A stretch of DNA of 39,030 bases from Treponema sp. (GCA_018385395.1 JAHBAD010000013.1:1-39030), one strand, 5' to 3'; shown: positions 17,021-25,540, counted from the first letter of the stretch. The notes: generated by a model from the sequence alone, not told the origin. A program made the numbers and translations.

Positions 17021-18970
17021 TTATTTGCAGCGTAAAGCACGGATTGCATTAAGGACTGCAAGAACCATTACACCAACATCGGCAAAAATGGCAGTCCACA
17101 TATTTGCAATACCAAAAGCACCAAGAACAAGACATAGAAATTTTACCCCAATGGCAAATACTATATTTTCATAAACAATTCGAATGCACTTGCGGCTTAT
17201 CTTTATTCCACGGCTGATTTTTACTGGATTATCATCCATAAGAACAATGTCAGCCGCTTCAATTGCCGCATCACTTCCCATTGCCCCCATAGCAATACCT
17301 ATATCTGCACGGCTTAAGACAGGAGCATCGTTTATACCGTCTCCAACAAAAGCAAGTTTTCCGCTGTCTTTCTCAGAAGACTGAACTTCAAGAAGCCGTT
17401 CAACCTGGCTGACTTTGTCCTGAGGAAGGAGTTCAGCATGAACTTCCGTGAGTCCAAGCGCCTGCCCTACTTTTTCGGCAACAGCTCTGGCATCTCCTGT
17501 CAACATTACGGTTTTACGAACTCCCGCCTTCTTAAGATTTTTGATTGCATCTTTTGCTTCAGGCTTTATAACATCACTTACCAGGATGTGACCGGCATAT
17601 TCACCGTTTACAGCAACATGAATAACAGTCCCTGTATGTGAACACGGTTTATATTCCAGGTTCAGACTTTCCATTAGTTTTCCGTTCCCGCATGCAACTT
17701 TATTTCCGCAAACCAGAGCGGTAAGTCCGTGGCCTGCAATTTCCTGAATATCGGTTACCAGGTTACGGTCAATTTCTTTTCCATATGCATCTCTAAGGCT
17801 TACTGCAATAGGATGATTTGAACTGCATTCTGCAAGTGCTGCATATCCCAGAAGTTTTTCTTCTTCTATCTTATTGTGGTGAACACCTGCAACTTCAAAA
17901 ACACCTTTTGTTAAAGTTCCGGTTTTATCAAAAACAACGGTGCGGACCTTACTCAAAGTTTCAAGATAATTTGAACCTTTAATCAAAACCCCTTCTTTAC
18001 TTGCGGCACCAAGACCTGCAAAAAACGAAAGCGGAATACTTACCACCAGAGCACAAGGACAGCTGATTACAAGGAAAGTAAGGGCACGGTAAATCCATTC
18101 TGCCAACAGAGCTTCATTTCCTGAAACAAGATTAATTACAGGTGGAATGATTGCCAGTACCAGAGCGCCGACACAGACAATGGGGGTGTACACGCGGGCA
18201 AATTTTGAAATGAAGTTTTCCGATTTTGATTTTCTTGAACTTGATTCTTCTACAAGTGTCAGGATTTTTGAAACAGTTGAATCTCCATAAGCTTTTGTTG
18301 TCTGAACTTTTAAGACACCAGTCATATTGATACAGCCTGATATTACTTCATCATCAACTGAAACTTCGCGGGGAAGACTTTCCCCTGTCAGTGCACTTGT
18401 ATTAAGTGTTGAAGTTCCTTCAAGAATAAAACCGTCCAATGGAACACGTTCGCCAGGCTGCACAATAATTACAGAACCAACAGCCACTTCTTCAGGATCA
18501 ACCTGGAAAAGCTTTCCGTCTTTTTCAACGTTTGCGTAGTCCGGGCGAATATCCATAAGGGCTGTTATGCTTTTACGGCTTTTTCCAACAGCTACAGACT
18601 GGAAGAATTCGCCAATCTGATAGAAAAGCATTACGGCAACGGCTTCATTGAAATCATAATCTGTACTTCCCTTGGCCGTTGTGTTGTAAATGGTTACGCC
18701 AATGGCTCCAAGGGTTGCAACGGCCATAAGAAAATTCTCATCAAATACCTGACCTTTTATGATTCCTTTAAAAGCTTTTTTCAAAATATCGTAACCGATT
18801 ACAAAATAAGCTCCGGCGTAAAATGAAATCAATATCACTTTATACCAGAGCTGACTTTTAAGCTCTCCGCCGGCAAATACTTTATTTATGATGTTCAGAA
18901 AAATAAAAAGAACAGATGCGGTGACAATCCGCTTAAGCATTTTTTTCTGTTTTTTTGTCATATCAACCAT
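17021..18970 (-). CDS. Heavy-metal P1B-type ATPase (Zn/Cd/Pb class)
   Basis: A 649-aa inner-membrane metal exporter. Motifs in order are TGES (195-198), the metal-site SCPCAL in TM6 (C304, C306), the phosphorylation motif DKTGT (D348), HP in SSNHPIAVSL and the hinge GDGINDAP. The last TM carries IFADVGVMV, as in ZntA/CadA (P1B-2, Zn/Cd/Pb) rather than copper pumps, fitting the ArsR-type regulator next door. No N-terminal metal-binding domain is present; that function is encoded separately by the 72-aa HMA gene 42 bp upstream. The start may instead be the ATG three codons in (18961), which has GGATGG at better spacing. The exact metal is inferred. Confidence 0.92.
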   Translation of the reverse strand: MVDMTKKQKKMLKRIVTASVLFIFLNIINKVFAGGELKSQLWYKVILISFYAGAYFVIGYDILKKAFKGIIKGQVFDENFLMAVATLGAIGVTIYNTTAKGSTDYDFNEAVAVMLFYQIGEFFQSVAVGKSRKSITALMDIRPDYANVEKDGKLFQVDPEEVAVGSVIIVQPGERVPLDGFILEGTSTLNTSALTGESLPREVSVDDEVISGCINMTGVLKVQTTKAYGDSTVSKILTLVEESSSRKSKSENFISKFARVYTPIVCVGALVLAIIPPVINLVSGNEALLAEWIYRALTFLVISCPCALVVSIPLSFFAGLGAASKEGVLIKGSNYLETLSKVRTVVFDKTGTLTKGVFEVAGVHHNKIEEEKLLGYAALAECSSNHPIAVSLRDAYGKEIDRNLVTDIQEIAGHGLTALVCGNKVACGNGKLMESLNLEYKPCSHTGTVIHVAVNGEYAGHILVSDVIKPEAKDAIKNLKKAGVRKTVMLTGDARAVAEKVGQALGLTEVHAELLPQDKVSQVERLLEVQSSEKDSGKLAFVGDGINDAPVLSRADIGIAMGAMGSDAAIEAADIVLMDDNPVKISRGIKISRKCIRIVYENIVFAIGVKFLCLVLGAFGIANMWTAIFADVGVMVLAVLNAIRALRCK

Positions 18971-19012
18971 CCGTTTGGCGCATAATTTTAAAATGAAAAA
19001 TTTTTCATTATT

Positions 19013-19231
19013 CTAATATTCAATTTCGAAATCGTCTTCTACTTTTTTTCCGGCTTTTTCTACAGCTTTCATAATTTTCTTTTCATCGGCATCATCTGCC
19101 ATTTCTACAGTCATTTTCTGAGTCATGAAGTTCACTGTAAGTGAAGCAACGCCTTCTACTTTTTTTGCTGCATCTTCAACTTTCTGAGCGCAGGCTGCAC
19201 AATCTACTTCGATTTTGTATGTCTTTTTCAT
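19013..19231 (-). CDS. Free-standing HMA heavy-metal-binding protein
   Basis: A 72-aa HMA-domain protein with the metal-binding CxxC as DCAACAQKVE (C11, C14) in the first loop and the usual beta-alpha-beta-beta-alpha-beta pattern. The C-terminal DDFEIEY adds acidic residues, a feature of Zn/Cd rather than copper chaperones. GGAGGTGA precedes the ATG. It is the first gene of the minus-strand metal operon and probably delivers metal to, or acts as the detached N-terminal domain of, the P-type ATPase that follows. Two palindromic operators lie just upstream. Confidence 0.88.
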   Translation of the reverse strand: MKKTYKIEVDCAACAQKVEDAAKKVEGVASLTVNFMTQKMTVEMADDADEKKIMKAVEKAGKKVEDDFEIEY

Positions 19232-19246
19232 CTTTCACCTCCACGA

Positions 19247-19286
19247 TTAAACGATTGTTTAATTATATAATTAAATATATGTTTAA
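19247..19286. promoter_or_regulatory. Twin palindromic operators of the ArsR-controlled divergent promoters
   Basis: Site 1 (19247-19262) is the perfect palindrome TTAAAC-N4-GTTTAA. Site 2 (19271-19286) is TTAAAT-N4-GTTTAA, one mismatch, 24 bases away centre to centre. Site 1 touches the minus-strand TATAAT (19267-19262) of the HMA/ATPase operon, and site 2 abuts the arsR -35. This is the expected placement for an ArsR/SmtB repressor shutting both promoters. Confidence 0.7.
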
Positions 19287-19290
19287 TCGT

Positions 19291-19328
19291 TTGATTTGTC
19301 AAGGATTTTGCAGTATTATTTAATTATG
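19291..19328 (+). promoter_or_regulatory. Leaderless-type promoter of the arsR gene
   Basis: TTGATT (19291-19296), a 17-base spacer and TATTAT (19314-19319), followed by exactly six bases and ATG 19326. No Shine-Dalgarno is present, so transcription should begin at or next to the start codon. Confidence 0.65.
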
Positions 19329-19745
19329 GCTCAGGACAAAACAAAATATCATATTGATCACTTAAACTCTTACACATCCGAAAAATCTCTTCCCCACAAT
19401 CATGGGGAACATGAAATAGTACCTTTCATAAAAGAAACCCTTTCAAAAACAGAAGATTTCCAGATTCTGTCAGAAATGTTCAAGCTTCTTGATGATTTTT
19501 CACGACTGAGGATTTTCTGGCTTTTATGCCATTGCGAAGAATGTGTAGCAAACATTTCTGCAATTGTTGATATGTCCAGCCCTGCGGTCAGCCATCATCT
19601 TAAGCTTCTCAAAACCGCCGGCCTTATAGAAAGCCGTAGAGATGGAAAAGAAGTTTATTATAAAACTCCCGACACCCCTATTTGCCGCCTTCTTCACCAC
19701 GGAATTGAAGAAATGATGGAAATAAAATGTAAAAATAAGGATTAA
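19326..19745 (+). CDS. ArsR/SmtB-family metal-sensing repressor
   Basis: A 139-aa winged-helix repressor. The track ORF starts at TTG 19296, but that codon lies upstream of the -10 box; ATG 19326 is preferred. The DNA-binding helix reads SSPAVSHHLKLLKTAGL, and the wing is RRDGKEVYYK. Potential metal ligands are the His-rich N-terminus (KYHIDH, PHNHGEHE), the CHCEECV stretch, which matches the ELCVCD site of CadC/ArsR, and DTPICRLLHHGIEE, at the position of the alpha-5 site of SmtB/CzrA. It is divergent from the HMA/ATPase operon, whose export it should derepress when metal is high. Zn, Cd or Pb is likely; the exact metal is inference. Confidence 0.9.
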   Translation: MAQDKTKYHIDHLNSYTSEKSLPHNHGEHEIVPFIKETLSKTEDFQILSEMFKLLDDFSRLRIFWLLCHCEECVANISAIVDMSSPAVSHHLKLLKTAGLIESRRDGKEVYYKTPDTPICRLLHHGIEEMMEIKCKNKD

Positions 19746-19800
19746 ATCAAAAAAAAGAATAAAAATTTAGAAATATTTAATAACTTTAGTATTATTAAAG

Positions 19801-19876
19801 TAGTCATATTCTTGTAAATGCTATATAATTGAAACATAGTATTAAAATGCTAATAATAAAATCTAAATAGAGGTAT
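19801..19876 (+). promoter_or_regulatory. ilvC promoter and RBS
   Basis: TAGTCA (19801-19806), 17 bases, TATAAT (19824-19829), then a leader of about 45 nt and AGAGGT before ATG 19881. No leader peptide or attenuator-like hairpin is seen. Confidence 0.6.
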
Positions 19877-19880
19877 AAAA

Positions 19881-21359
19881 ATGGGAAACAACTATTTTAA
19901 CGCTATCCCTTGGCGTGTTGCTAAGCTTCAGCTTGGACACTGCCGCTCAATGGCTAAAGAAGAGTTTGCTGACGGAGTAAACGCTCTTAAAGGCAAAAAA
20001 ATCGTAATCGTAGGATGTGGTGCTCAGGGGCTTAACCAGGGTATGTGTCTGCGCGCTGCAGGACTTGATGTATCTTATGCACTCCGTGAATCTGCAATTA
20101 CAGAAAAACGCCAGTCATGGAAAAACGCTACAGAAAACGGTTTCAAATGCGGAACATACGAAGAAATGATTCCAACAGCTGACCTTGTTGGAAACCTTAC
20201 TCCAGACAAGCAGCACACTCCTGTTATTACAGAAGTTATGAAATACATGAAACAGAACTCTGCTCTCTGGTACTCTCATGGATTCAACATGATCGAAGAA
20301 GGAATGCAGATCCGCAAGGACATTACAGTTGTTATGTGTGCTCCTAAAGGACCAGGTACAGAAGTCTGGCACGAATACGAACGCGGATTCGGAGTTCCTG
20401 ATCTTATCGCTGTTCACCCTGAAAATGACCCTGAAGGAAAAGGATGGGCATACGCTAAAGCTCTGGCTGTAGGTATGGGTGGTTCAAAAGCCGGTGTTCT
20501 TGAATCAGACTTTGTTGCTGAAGTTAAATCTGACCTTATGGGCGAACAGACAATCCTCTGTGGTATGCTCCAGGCAGGTACAATCGTATGTTACGACAAA
20601 ATGATTGAAGAAGGCATTTCACCTGAATATGCAACAAAATTCCTTATGCACGGTTGGAACGTAATTACTGAAGCCCTCAAATGGGGTGGAATTACAAACA
20701 TGATGGACCGTCTGTCTAACCCTGCAAAAATCCGTGCTAACGCACTTTCTAAAGAAATCAAAACACTCCTGGCTCCACTCTACCAGAAACACATGGACGA
20801 CATCATCAGTGGTGAATTCTCATCAACAATGATGAAAGACTGGGCAAACAAAGATGCTAACCTTCTGGCATGGCGTGAAGAAACAGGTAAACTTGCTTTC
20901 GAAAACAACAAAGAATCTGACGAAGAAATCACAGAACAGGAATTCTTTGACAAAGGTATCCTTATGGTTGCTATGGTTAAAGCTGGTTGTGAACTTGCCT
21001 TCGAAACAATGGTTGACGCTGGTATTAAAGAAGAATCTGCTTACTACGAATCACTCCACGAAGTTCCTCTTATTGCAAACCTTATTGACCGCAAACGCCT
21101 GTACGAAATGAACAAAGTTATTTCTGATACAGCTGAATACGGATGCTACCTCTTCGCCCGCGTTGCAGCTCCAATGATGGCAAAAGACCTTATGCCAAAA
21201 CTCCACACAGATGTTATTGGTAAAGGCCTTGAACTGAAAGACTGCTCTGTAAACAACGGTGAACTTGTTGCCGTAAACGCTGAAATCCGCAACCACCCAA
21301 TCGAAGTTGTAGGACGCAAGCTCCGCGCATATATGACCGCAATGAAACCAGTTCTTTAA
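19881..21359 (+). CDS. ilvC: Ketol-acid reductoisomerase, class II
   Basis: Converts acetolactate (or acetohydroxybutyrate) to the dihydroxy acid with NADPH in valine, leucine and isoleucine synthesis. At 492 aa it is the long class II form, as in E. coli (491 aa), with a duplicated C-terminal knotted domain, rather than the roughly 330-aa class I form. The cofactor motif is [11 protein letters not shown] (about 44-54). Other signatures are [21 protein letters not shown] and the metal-binding [12 protein letters not shown] (about 215). It stands alone with its own promoter and a strong terminator; no ilvB, ilvN or ilvD is in the window. Codons are biased toward the set used in ackA and fusA, suggesting high expression. 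Confidence 0.96.
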   Translation: MGNNYFNAIPWRVAKLQLGHCRSMAKEEFADGVNALKGKKIVIVGCGAQGLNQGMCLRAAGLDVSYALRESAITEKRQSWKNATENGFKCGTYEEMIPTADLVGNLTPDKQHTPVITEVMKYMKQNSALWYSHGFNMIEEGMQIRKDITVVMCAPKGPGTEVWHEYERGFGVPDLIAVHPENDPEGKGWAYAKALAVGMGGSKAGVLESDFVAEVKSDLMGEQTILCGMLQAGTIVCYDKMIEEGISPEYATKFLMHGWNVITEALKWGGITNMMDRLSNPAKIRANALSKEIKTLLAPLYQKHMDDIISGEFSSTMMKDWANKDANLLAWREETGKLAFENNKESDEEITEQEFFDKGILMVAMVKAGCELAFETMVDAGIKEESAYYESLHEVPLIANLIDRKRLYEMNKVISDTAEYGCYLFARVAAPMMAKDLMPKLHTDVIGKGLELKDCSVNNGELVAVNAEIRNHPIEVVGRKLRAYMTAMKPVL

Positions 21360-21381
21360 TTTGAACTAGTTTAGAATTACA

Positions 21382-21412
21382 AAGCCTTCCAGAAATGGAA
21401 GGCTTTTTTTTT
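21382..21412 (+). terminator. Rho-independent terminator of ilvC
   Basis: Perfect 9-bp stem AAGCCTTCC (21382-21390) / GGAAGGCTT (21397-21405) with a six-base loop, followed by a run of Ts. Confidence 0.93.
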
Positions 21413-21716
21413 GCGGTCATATATGCAACGGGTTTTTGCGATTTGCAACGCAAAGGGCGAATCTTATGAGCCCAGCAAAAACTTGTAATCAGTTTGCTTT
21501 TGCAAACTGAAAGCGTGGCTGAACTCCCCATGACGTGTAAGTGCCGGAACGGCCACGCTAGCAATGAAGCCTGTACTCTAACGTGGCATTACGGGTAATT
21601 TAAATTCACGAAAGCGTTTGTTCGCTTTCGTGTACAAAGTTTTGTTAGCCTCGCAAAGGCTCGGCTTCTGCTCTGCAGACCACAAAACTACTATAAAGCT
21701 GCTCTACTCAGGGCAG
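21406..21716. repeat. Non-coding hairpin-rich region after ilvC
   Basis: No plausible gene is present, but several perfect or near-perfect stems are: CAGTTTGC/GCAAACTG (21490-21509), AGCGTGGC/GCCACGCT (21512-21559), CACGAAAGCG/CGCTTTCGTG (21607-21632) and AGCTGC/GCAGCT (21697-21718). The last is followed by ATTTTTTT on the plus strand and overlaps the stop of the convergent DMT transporter gene, so it may be a plus-strand terminator. The CAGTTTGC hairpin recurs in similar form at 31362-31381. Confidence 0.6.
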
Positions 21717-22640
21717 CTATTTTTTTGCGCTGTTTACGATGAATATTCCCGCAGAAGTCAGAAGAAGTGCTGCCACACTGGTAAGTCCAAGAACGGAACC
21801 TTCATTAAGGAATATAGCAGAAAGGATTACGCCGAAAACCGGATTCATAAATCCAAAGACGGCAACTTTCGAGATAGGATTATATTTCAAAAGAATTCCC
21901 CAAAGAGAATAAGCTACAGCCGAAACAAAGGCAAGGTAAAGAAGAAGCCAGATCCCTTGTACTGTTACCACAGGAAGAGTTCCACCGCCCAATAAACCGA
22001 TTATTGTCATAATGACGCCACCAATAATAAACTGGTACCCGCTCATAGTGACAGGATCTTCTACTACTGAATATCGTTTCAAAAGAACGGATGAAATGGC
22101 ATAACAGAAGGTTGAGGCAAAAACCAGAAGGTCTCCAAGCCATAAAAGTCCTTCTCCGCCAAGGCTGTTTCCTGAAAGATTAATCAAAACAACACCAGAA
22201 AACCCGATCACCGTCCCAATCAGTTTCCGCTTTGTAAGTTCCTCCTGATGAAAAATAAGGCTTGCAATAAAGATAGCAACAAAAACATTTGTTCCTTCAA
22301 CAATAGAACCACGAACTCCGGTTGTAAAGGCAAGTCCTATGTAAAAGAAAATATACTGGCCTATTGTCTGAAAAGAAGAAAGCTTCAGAACCTTTCCCCA
22401 GGCTTCCTTTTTTGGAAAAAGAAAACAGCGTCTTGTAATACTTCCGATTATTACGGCAAGCCCCCCTGCAAGAAAAAACCTTATTCCCGCAAAAAGGATT
22501 TGCGAAAAGATTTGAGAGCTTTCGATCTGAAATAAAGAATACCCGATTTTAATTGCAGGAAAAGCACTTCCCCATAAAAGACAGCAGATAAGAGCTCCTG
22601 CCCAGACTACAAAAGAGTTTGTAAAAAATTTTTCTGACAT
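21717..22640 (-). CDS. EamA-type DMT-superfamily transporter
   Basis: A 307-aa integral membrane protein with about ten hydrophobic segments and the two-fold EamA repeat (first half near 10-145, second near 160-300). Recognisable parts are CCLLWGSAFPAIKIGY at the N-terminus, with the family's WGS.F, and NPVFGVILSAIFLNE in the last repeat. DMT carriers of this type export amino acids or small metabolites, or have unknown substrates. GGGGAAG precedes the ATG. It begins 19 bp after the stop of the cNMP-binding protein gene, so it is probably the last gene of the channel operon. Its stop codon lies in a hairpin. Confidence 0.88.
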   Translation of the reverse strand: MSEKFFTNSFVVWAGALICCLLWGSAFPAIKIGYSLFQIESSQIFSQILFAGIRFFLAGGLAVIIGSITRRCFLFPKKEAWGKVLKLSSFQTIGQYIFFYIGLAFTTGVRGSIVEGTNVFVAIFIASLIFHQEELTKRKLIGTVIGFSGVVLINLSGNSLGGEGLLWLGDLLVFASTFCYAISSVLLKRYSVVEDPVTMSGYQFIIGGVIMTIIGLLGGGTLPVVTVQGIWLLLYLAFVSAVAYSLWGILLKYNPISKVAVFGFMNPVFGVILSAIFLNEGSVLGLTSVAALLLTSAGIFIVNSAKK

Positions 22641-22659
22641 ACTTCCCCTACCAGAAATA

Positions 22660-23181
22660 TTAATCTACAGCAGAAATTTCATTGAACAGAGCTTCGTAGA
22701 GAGTTGCTTTATCGCGGTTTACATTACGAATTGTCTGAGCCATACGGTTTGCAAGGACAGTCAGAACTCTGTAACCAAGGACAGGTTCCTTCTTACACAT
22801 TTCATGAAACTTCTTACTTGAAAGAACAAGAATACGGCAGTCTGTTAAAGCGGAAACCGTAGCATTACGGGTATCGTCACTGATAAGGGCTGTCTCACCA
22901 AAGAAAATATTCATTGACGAATCCAGAGTAGCAAGGGCAATAACATCTCCAGCCGGTGTAAGACGAGAAACGTGAACGGTTCCTTGTGATAATATATAAA
23001 ACTCGTCTCCAGTATCTCCTTCCTTAATTATCACCTCACCTTTTTTGTAGTGGCGGATAAGAGTATTGTCATAAACCATTTTTAAAATGGCTTTATCATG
23101 CTCATCAATAATATCAAAATCTGCAAATAGTGCTATTTTTACAAGCTTTGGAAGTACTTCATCAAAATTTCTGTTTTCCAT
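22660..23181 (-). CDS. Stand-alone cyclic-nucleotide-binding-domain protein
   Basis: A 173-aa protein made almost only of one CRP-type cyclic-nucleotide-binding domain (about 20-150). The beta-roll motif KKGEVIIKEGDTGDEFYIL and an intact phosphate-binding cassette, FGETAL...TRNATV with the key Glu (E96) and Arg (R105), argue for real cAMP or cGMP binding. No helix-turn-helix follows, only a short helical tail, so it is not a transcription factor, and no membrane segment is seen. The gene starts one base after the channel gene stop (TAAAATG), with its AGAGGT ribosome site inside the end of that gene, so translation is tightly coupled. The arrangement suggests a gating subunit for the channel proteins; that role is inference. 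Confidence 0.88.
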   Translation of the reverse strand: MENRNFDEVLPKLVKIALFADFDIIDEHDKAILKMVYDNTLIRHYKKGEVIIKEGDTGDEFYILSQGTVHVSRLTPAGDVIALATLDSSMNIFFGETALISDDTRNATVSALTDCRILVLSSKKFHEMCKKEPVLGYRVLTVLANRMAQTIRNVNRDKATLYEALFNEISAVD

Positions 23182-23182
23182 T

Positions 23183-24355
23183 TTATTTACCTCTTACAAA
23201 AATAGCCTTTGCATTTTTAGGAATAATAAAATCACCTTTTGGTGCAAGAACAGGTTCATTACTTTTCAAAAGTTTAACTTTCTGAAGGTTACTGATTACT
23301 GTATTGATATCAGGATTTTTCTGGGCTTCACGGAGTGCTTCTTTACGTCGCTGATGAAAATTTCCACTGTTCAAAAGAAGGCCGACAAGAACTCCTTTCT
23401 CTTTTTTATTTGCAAGCTCTGCTTTTCGGAGTTCTGCATAAGTTTTGCCAATCATTTCTTTTCCAATATCAAAAATGAGAATTCCCGAATCTGCATCATC
23501 ACTAATAAGACTTTTGATTACATTTGAATAACCTGCACCACTTGAAGCAGTTGCAAGAAGACTGTATTCATAATCCTGTGTCAAAATAATTTCATCACAG
23601 TGTGCCATTCGGAGATGCTTTTCAAACTTTGCACTTTTCAGTTCGGCAACAACATAAATCCCACGGTTCAAATTTTCCATTGTAAGAACCGCAAGAACAG
23701 TACGGGAATCTGTTTCAAGTTCAGAATATTTTTTTGACTGGTCACTTATAACCATGGCGCGGGCAGCAGTTTCGATATAAGCACGTTTCAAAGTTGATTC
23801 ATCCGTAAAGTCTCCTGCTACATAATGAACTTCTTTAAATCGTATATCATCCCTCAAAGCTTCCATCTGTTCAACAGGTGCTTCATTTACAAGAACTATC
23901 ATATCCGGTGTAATTTCTGGATTTGAAACAAGTACAGTTTCAAGAATTTTTTCAAAACCGGGTCTCCAGCCGCACAAAACAAAATGTCCTTCCATATTTT
24001 TCAATCTGCTTAATCCTTTATTTTTTTTATCTTGAATATCAACAAAAACAGAAGCCACCTGACCTCTGATATAGGCAAAAACCATGGTTCCGATTATTAA
24101 AAGTGTAATGGCAGCAGCACGCCCCGGGTAAGATTCACAAACAAATTCAAAATACCCTGCGCACACTGCAACACACATAAACCAGAAAGTATCCATTTTT
24201 GTTGTGATACCGCTTCCGGTCTGAGTTTCAAATTTATAAACAACGGCAAGAAGACAATAAACCAAAACCACAAGACCAATATAGCCAAGTACCATAGGAT
24301 TTTTGAAAACTGCTTTTACGTGCCGTGAAAAATCAGTCTTTCGTTTATTCTTCAT
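23183..24355 (-). CDS. Two-TM RCK (TrkA-N) channel subunit B, atypical filter
   Basis: A 390-aa MthK-like subunit: TM1 (about 21-40), pore helix (52-66), filter region, TM2 (80-100), then an RCK/TrkA-N Rossmann domain starting GHFVLCGWRPGFEKIL (about 123) and a TrkA-C-like end (KGDFIIPKNAKAIFVRG). Where potassium channels read TVGYGD it reads CAGYFE (65-70), so the second filter Gly is lost and Asp becomes Glu. It has an insertion of about 30 residues before the C-terminus compared with its neighbour. It overlaps the upstream paralogue by 11 bp, with its GGGGAAG ribosome site inside that gene, and is followed after one base by the cNMP-binding protein. Ion selectivity is unknown. Confidence 0.88.
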   Translation of the reverse strand: MKNKRKTDFSRHVKAVFKNPMVLGYIGLVVLVYCLLAVVYKFETQTGSGITTKMDTFWFMCVAVCAGYFEFVCESYPGRAAAITLLIIGTMVFAYIRGQVASVFVDIQDKKNKGLSRLKNMEGHFVLCGWRPGFEKILETVLVSNPEITPDMIVLVNEAPVEQMEALRDDIRFKEVHYVAGDFTDESTLKRAYIETAARAMVISDQSKKYSELETDSRTVLAVLTMENLNRGIYVVAELKSAKFEKHLRMAHCDEIILTQDYEYSLLATASSGAGYSNVIKSLISDDADSGILIFDIGKEMIGKTYAELRKAELANKKEKGVLVGLLLNSGNFHQRRKEALREAQKNPDINTVISNLQKVKLLKSNEPVLAPKGDFIIPKNAKAIFVRGK

Positions 24356-25481
24356 TTCTTCCCCGAATTACTACTGCCTTTGAAGCTTCCGGAATAATGT
24401 AATCTTCTGCAGGAGTAAGCAAAGGTTGATTTATTGAACCATTTTTTAAACTATGGTTTCCTGCATTCAAAAGAAGGCCTACAAGAACATCCCCATCATC
24501 AATATCACTGTCATACCATGAAACCAATTCCCCGTATTTTTTTCCAACAAAGTTCTTTTCTATATCTTCTATAATAATACCTGTATCTGCATTGTCACTG
24601 ATCAAAGCTTTAATTACATTACTGTAACCAAGACCACTGGATGCCGTTGCAAGCAAACTGTGTTCATAATCCTGAGTCAAAATAAGCTCATCCACATTTG
24701 CCATGCGAAGATGTTCTTCAAACTTATCACTTAAAAGCTCTGCGGAAACATAAACTTTTGCATTAAGATTTTTCATTGTAAGAACAGAAAGAACTGTTCT
24801 TGAATCAACTTCCATATTAGAAATATCAGTACCTGCAGAATAATCGGCCATAACAAGTGCACGGCTTGCCGTCTGAATAAACGCACGTTTCAAAACATCG
24901 GCATCGGAAAAATCCCCGGCAACATATTTAATTTCTGTAAAACGGGAATCAGAACGGAGGATTTCCATCTGATCTGCAGGTGCATTGTTCACAACAACAA
25001 TTCTGTCCGGACTGATATCAGGATTCTGAATCATTACCGCTTCAAGAATTTTTTCAAAGCCAGGTCTCCAGCCGCAAAGTAAAAAATGTCCTTTCATACG
25101 CTTAAGTTTTTTTAACCCCTTATTATTTTTTGACTGAACTGCCAGAATGGCTGACGTTATTTTTCCAAGAACGATTGTCCAGAAAGCCATACCAACAAGA
25201 AGCAGAACAAGAGAAGCAAGTCGTCCTGGAACGGTTTTCATATAATAGTCATAATATGCGGCAACAACTGCAACAATTGAATGCCAGATTGCATCTTTCC
25301 AGTTTGTTACTTCTCCTTCAGGATGATAAGGTTCCGTATTTCCAACAACGATAGTTGCAGCAACCAGAAGAAGCACTATGAGAATAAATAAATATGTGAA
25401 AGGATTTTTAAGAGAATATTTTATGTTTTTTTTGACTTTCCGCCAGAAAGATGAACTCTTTGTCTTAGACTTTTTAGACAT
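24345..25481 (-). CDS. Two-TM RCK (TrkA-N) channel subunit A, atypical filter
   Basis: A 378-aa paralogue of the next gene: basic N-terminus, TM1 (about 28-47), pore helix (61-74), TM2 (88-110), a basic linker and an RCK/TrkA-N domain (GHFLLCGWRPGFEKIL from 131), ending AEDYIIPEASKAVVIRG. The filter position reads VAAYYD (73-78) instead of TVGYGD: both glycines are gone, while the Asp and the following PGR are kept. The extracellular loop is acidic (NTEPYHPEGE). It is the first gene of the operon. TAAAAT lies exactly six bases before the ATG with no Shine-Dalgarno, so it may be leaderless. With the next gene it could form a heteromeric channel; a cation channel of altered selectivity is the best guess. 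Confidence 0.88.
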   Translation of the reverse strand: MSKKSKTKSSSFWRKVKKNIKYSLKNPFTYLFILIVLLLVAATIVVGNTEPYHPEGEVTNWKDAIWHSIVAVVAAYYDYYMKTVPGRLASLVLLLVGMAFWTIVLGKITSAILAVQSKNNKGLKKLKRMKGHFLLCGWRPGFEKILEAVMIQNPDISPDRIVVVNNAPADQMEILRSDSRFTEIKYVAGDFSDADVLKRAFIQTASRALVMADYSAGTDISNMEVDSRTVLSVLTMKNLNAKVYVSAELLSDKFEEHLRMANVDELILTQDYEHSLLATASSGLGYSNVIKALISDNADTGIIIEDIEKNFVGKKYGELVSWYDSDIDDGDVLVGLLLNAGNHSLKNGSINQPLLTPAEDYIIPEASKAVVIRGRNEE

Positions 25482-25516
25482 AGTGCTATTTTAACAGAAA
25501 AGTCACATAAAAAAAA
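25479..25516 (-). promoter_or_regulatory. Leaderless-type promoter of the channel operon
   Basis: On the minus strand TAAAAT (25493-25488), six bases, then ATG 25481. No Shine-Dalgarno is present and the -35 region is only a T-run. It lies immediately downstream of the MFS gene terminator, which supports an independent start. Confidence 0.5.
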
Positions 25517-25540
25517 AGTGGGGCTATAAGCTGCCCCACT
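25511..25540 (-). terminator. Rho-independent terminator of the OFA transporter gene
   Basis: Perfect 8-bp stem AGTGGGGC (25517-25524) / GCCCCACT (25533-25540). On the minus strand it is followed by a run of Ts (A-run on plus). Confidence 0.9.

Noticed and set aside
19296-19325. TTG start of the ArsR gene
   Set aside because: It lies upstream of a good -10 (TATTAT), and the extra residues (MSRILQYYLI) are not typical of ArsR.
21214-21564. 116-aa minus ORF across the ilvC end and its terminator
   Set aside because: It crosses a strong terminator and the antisense of ilvC; composition like other repeat-derived ORFs.
22660-23181. CRP/FNR transcription factor
   Set aside because: Only the cyclic-nucleotide domain is present; no C-terminal helix-turn-helix.
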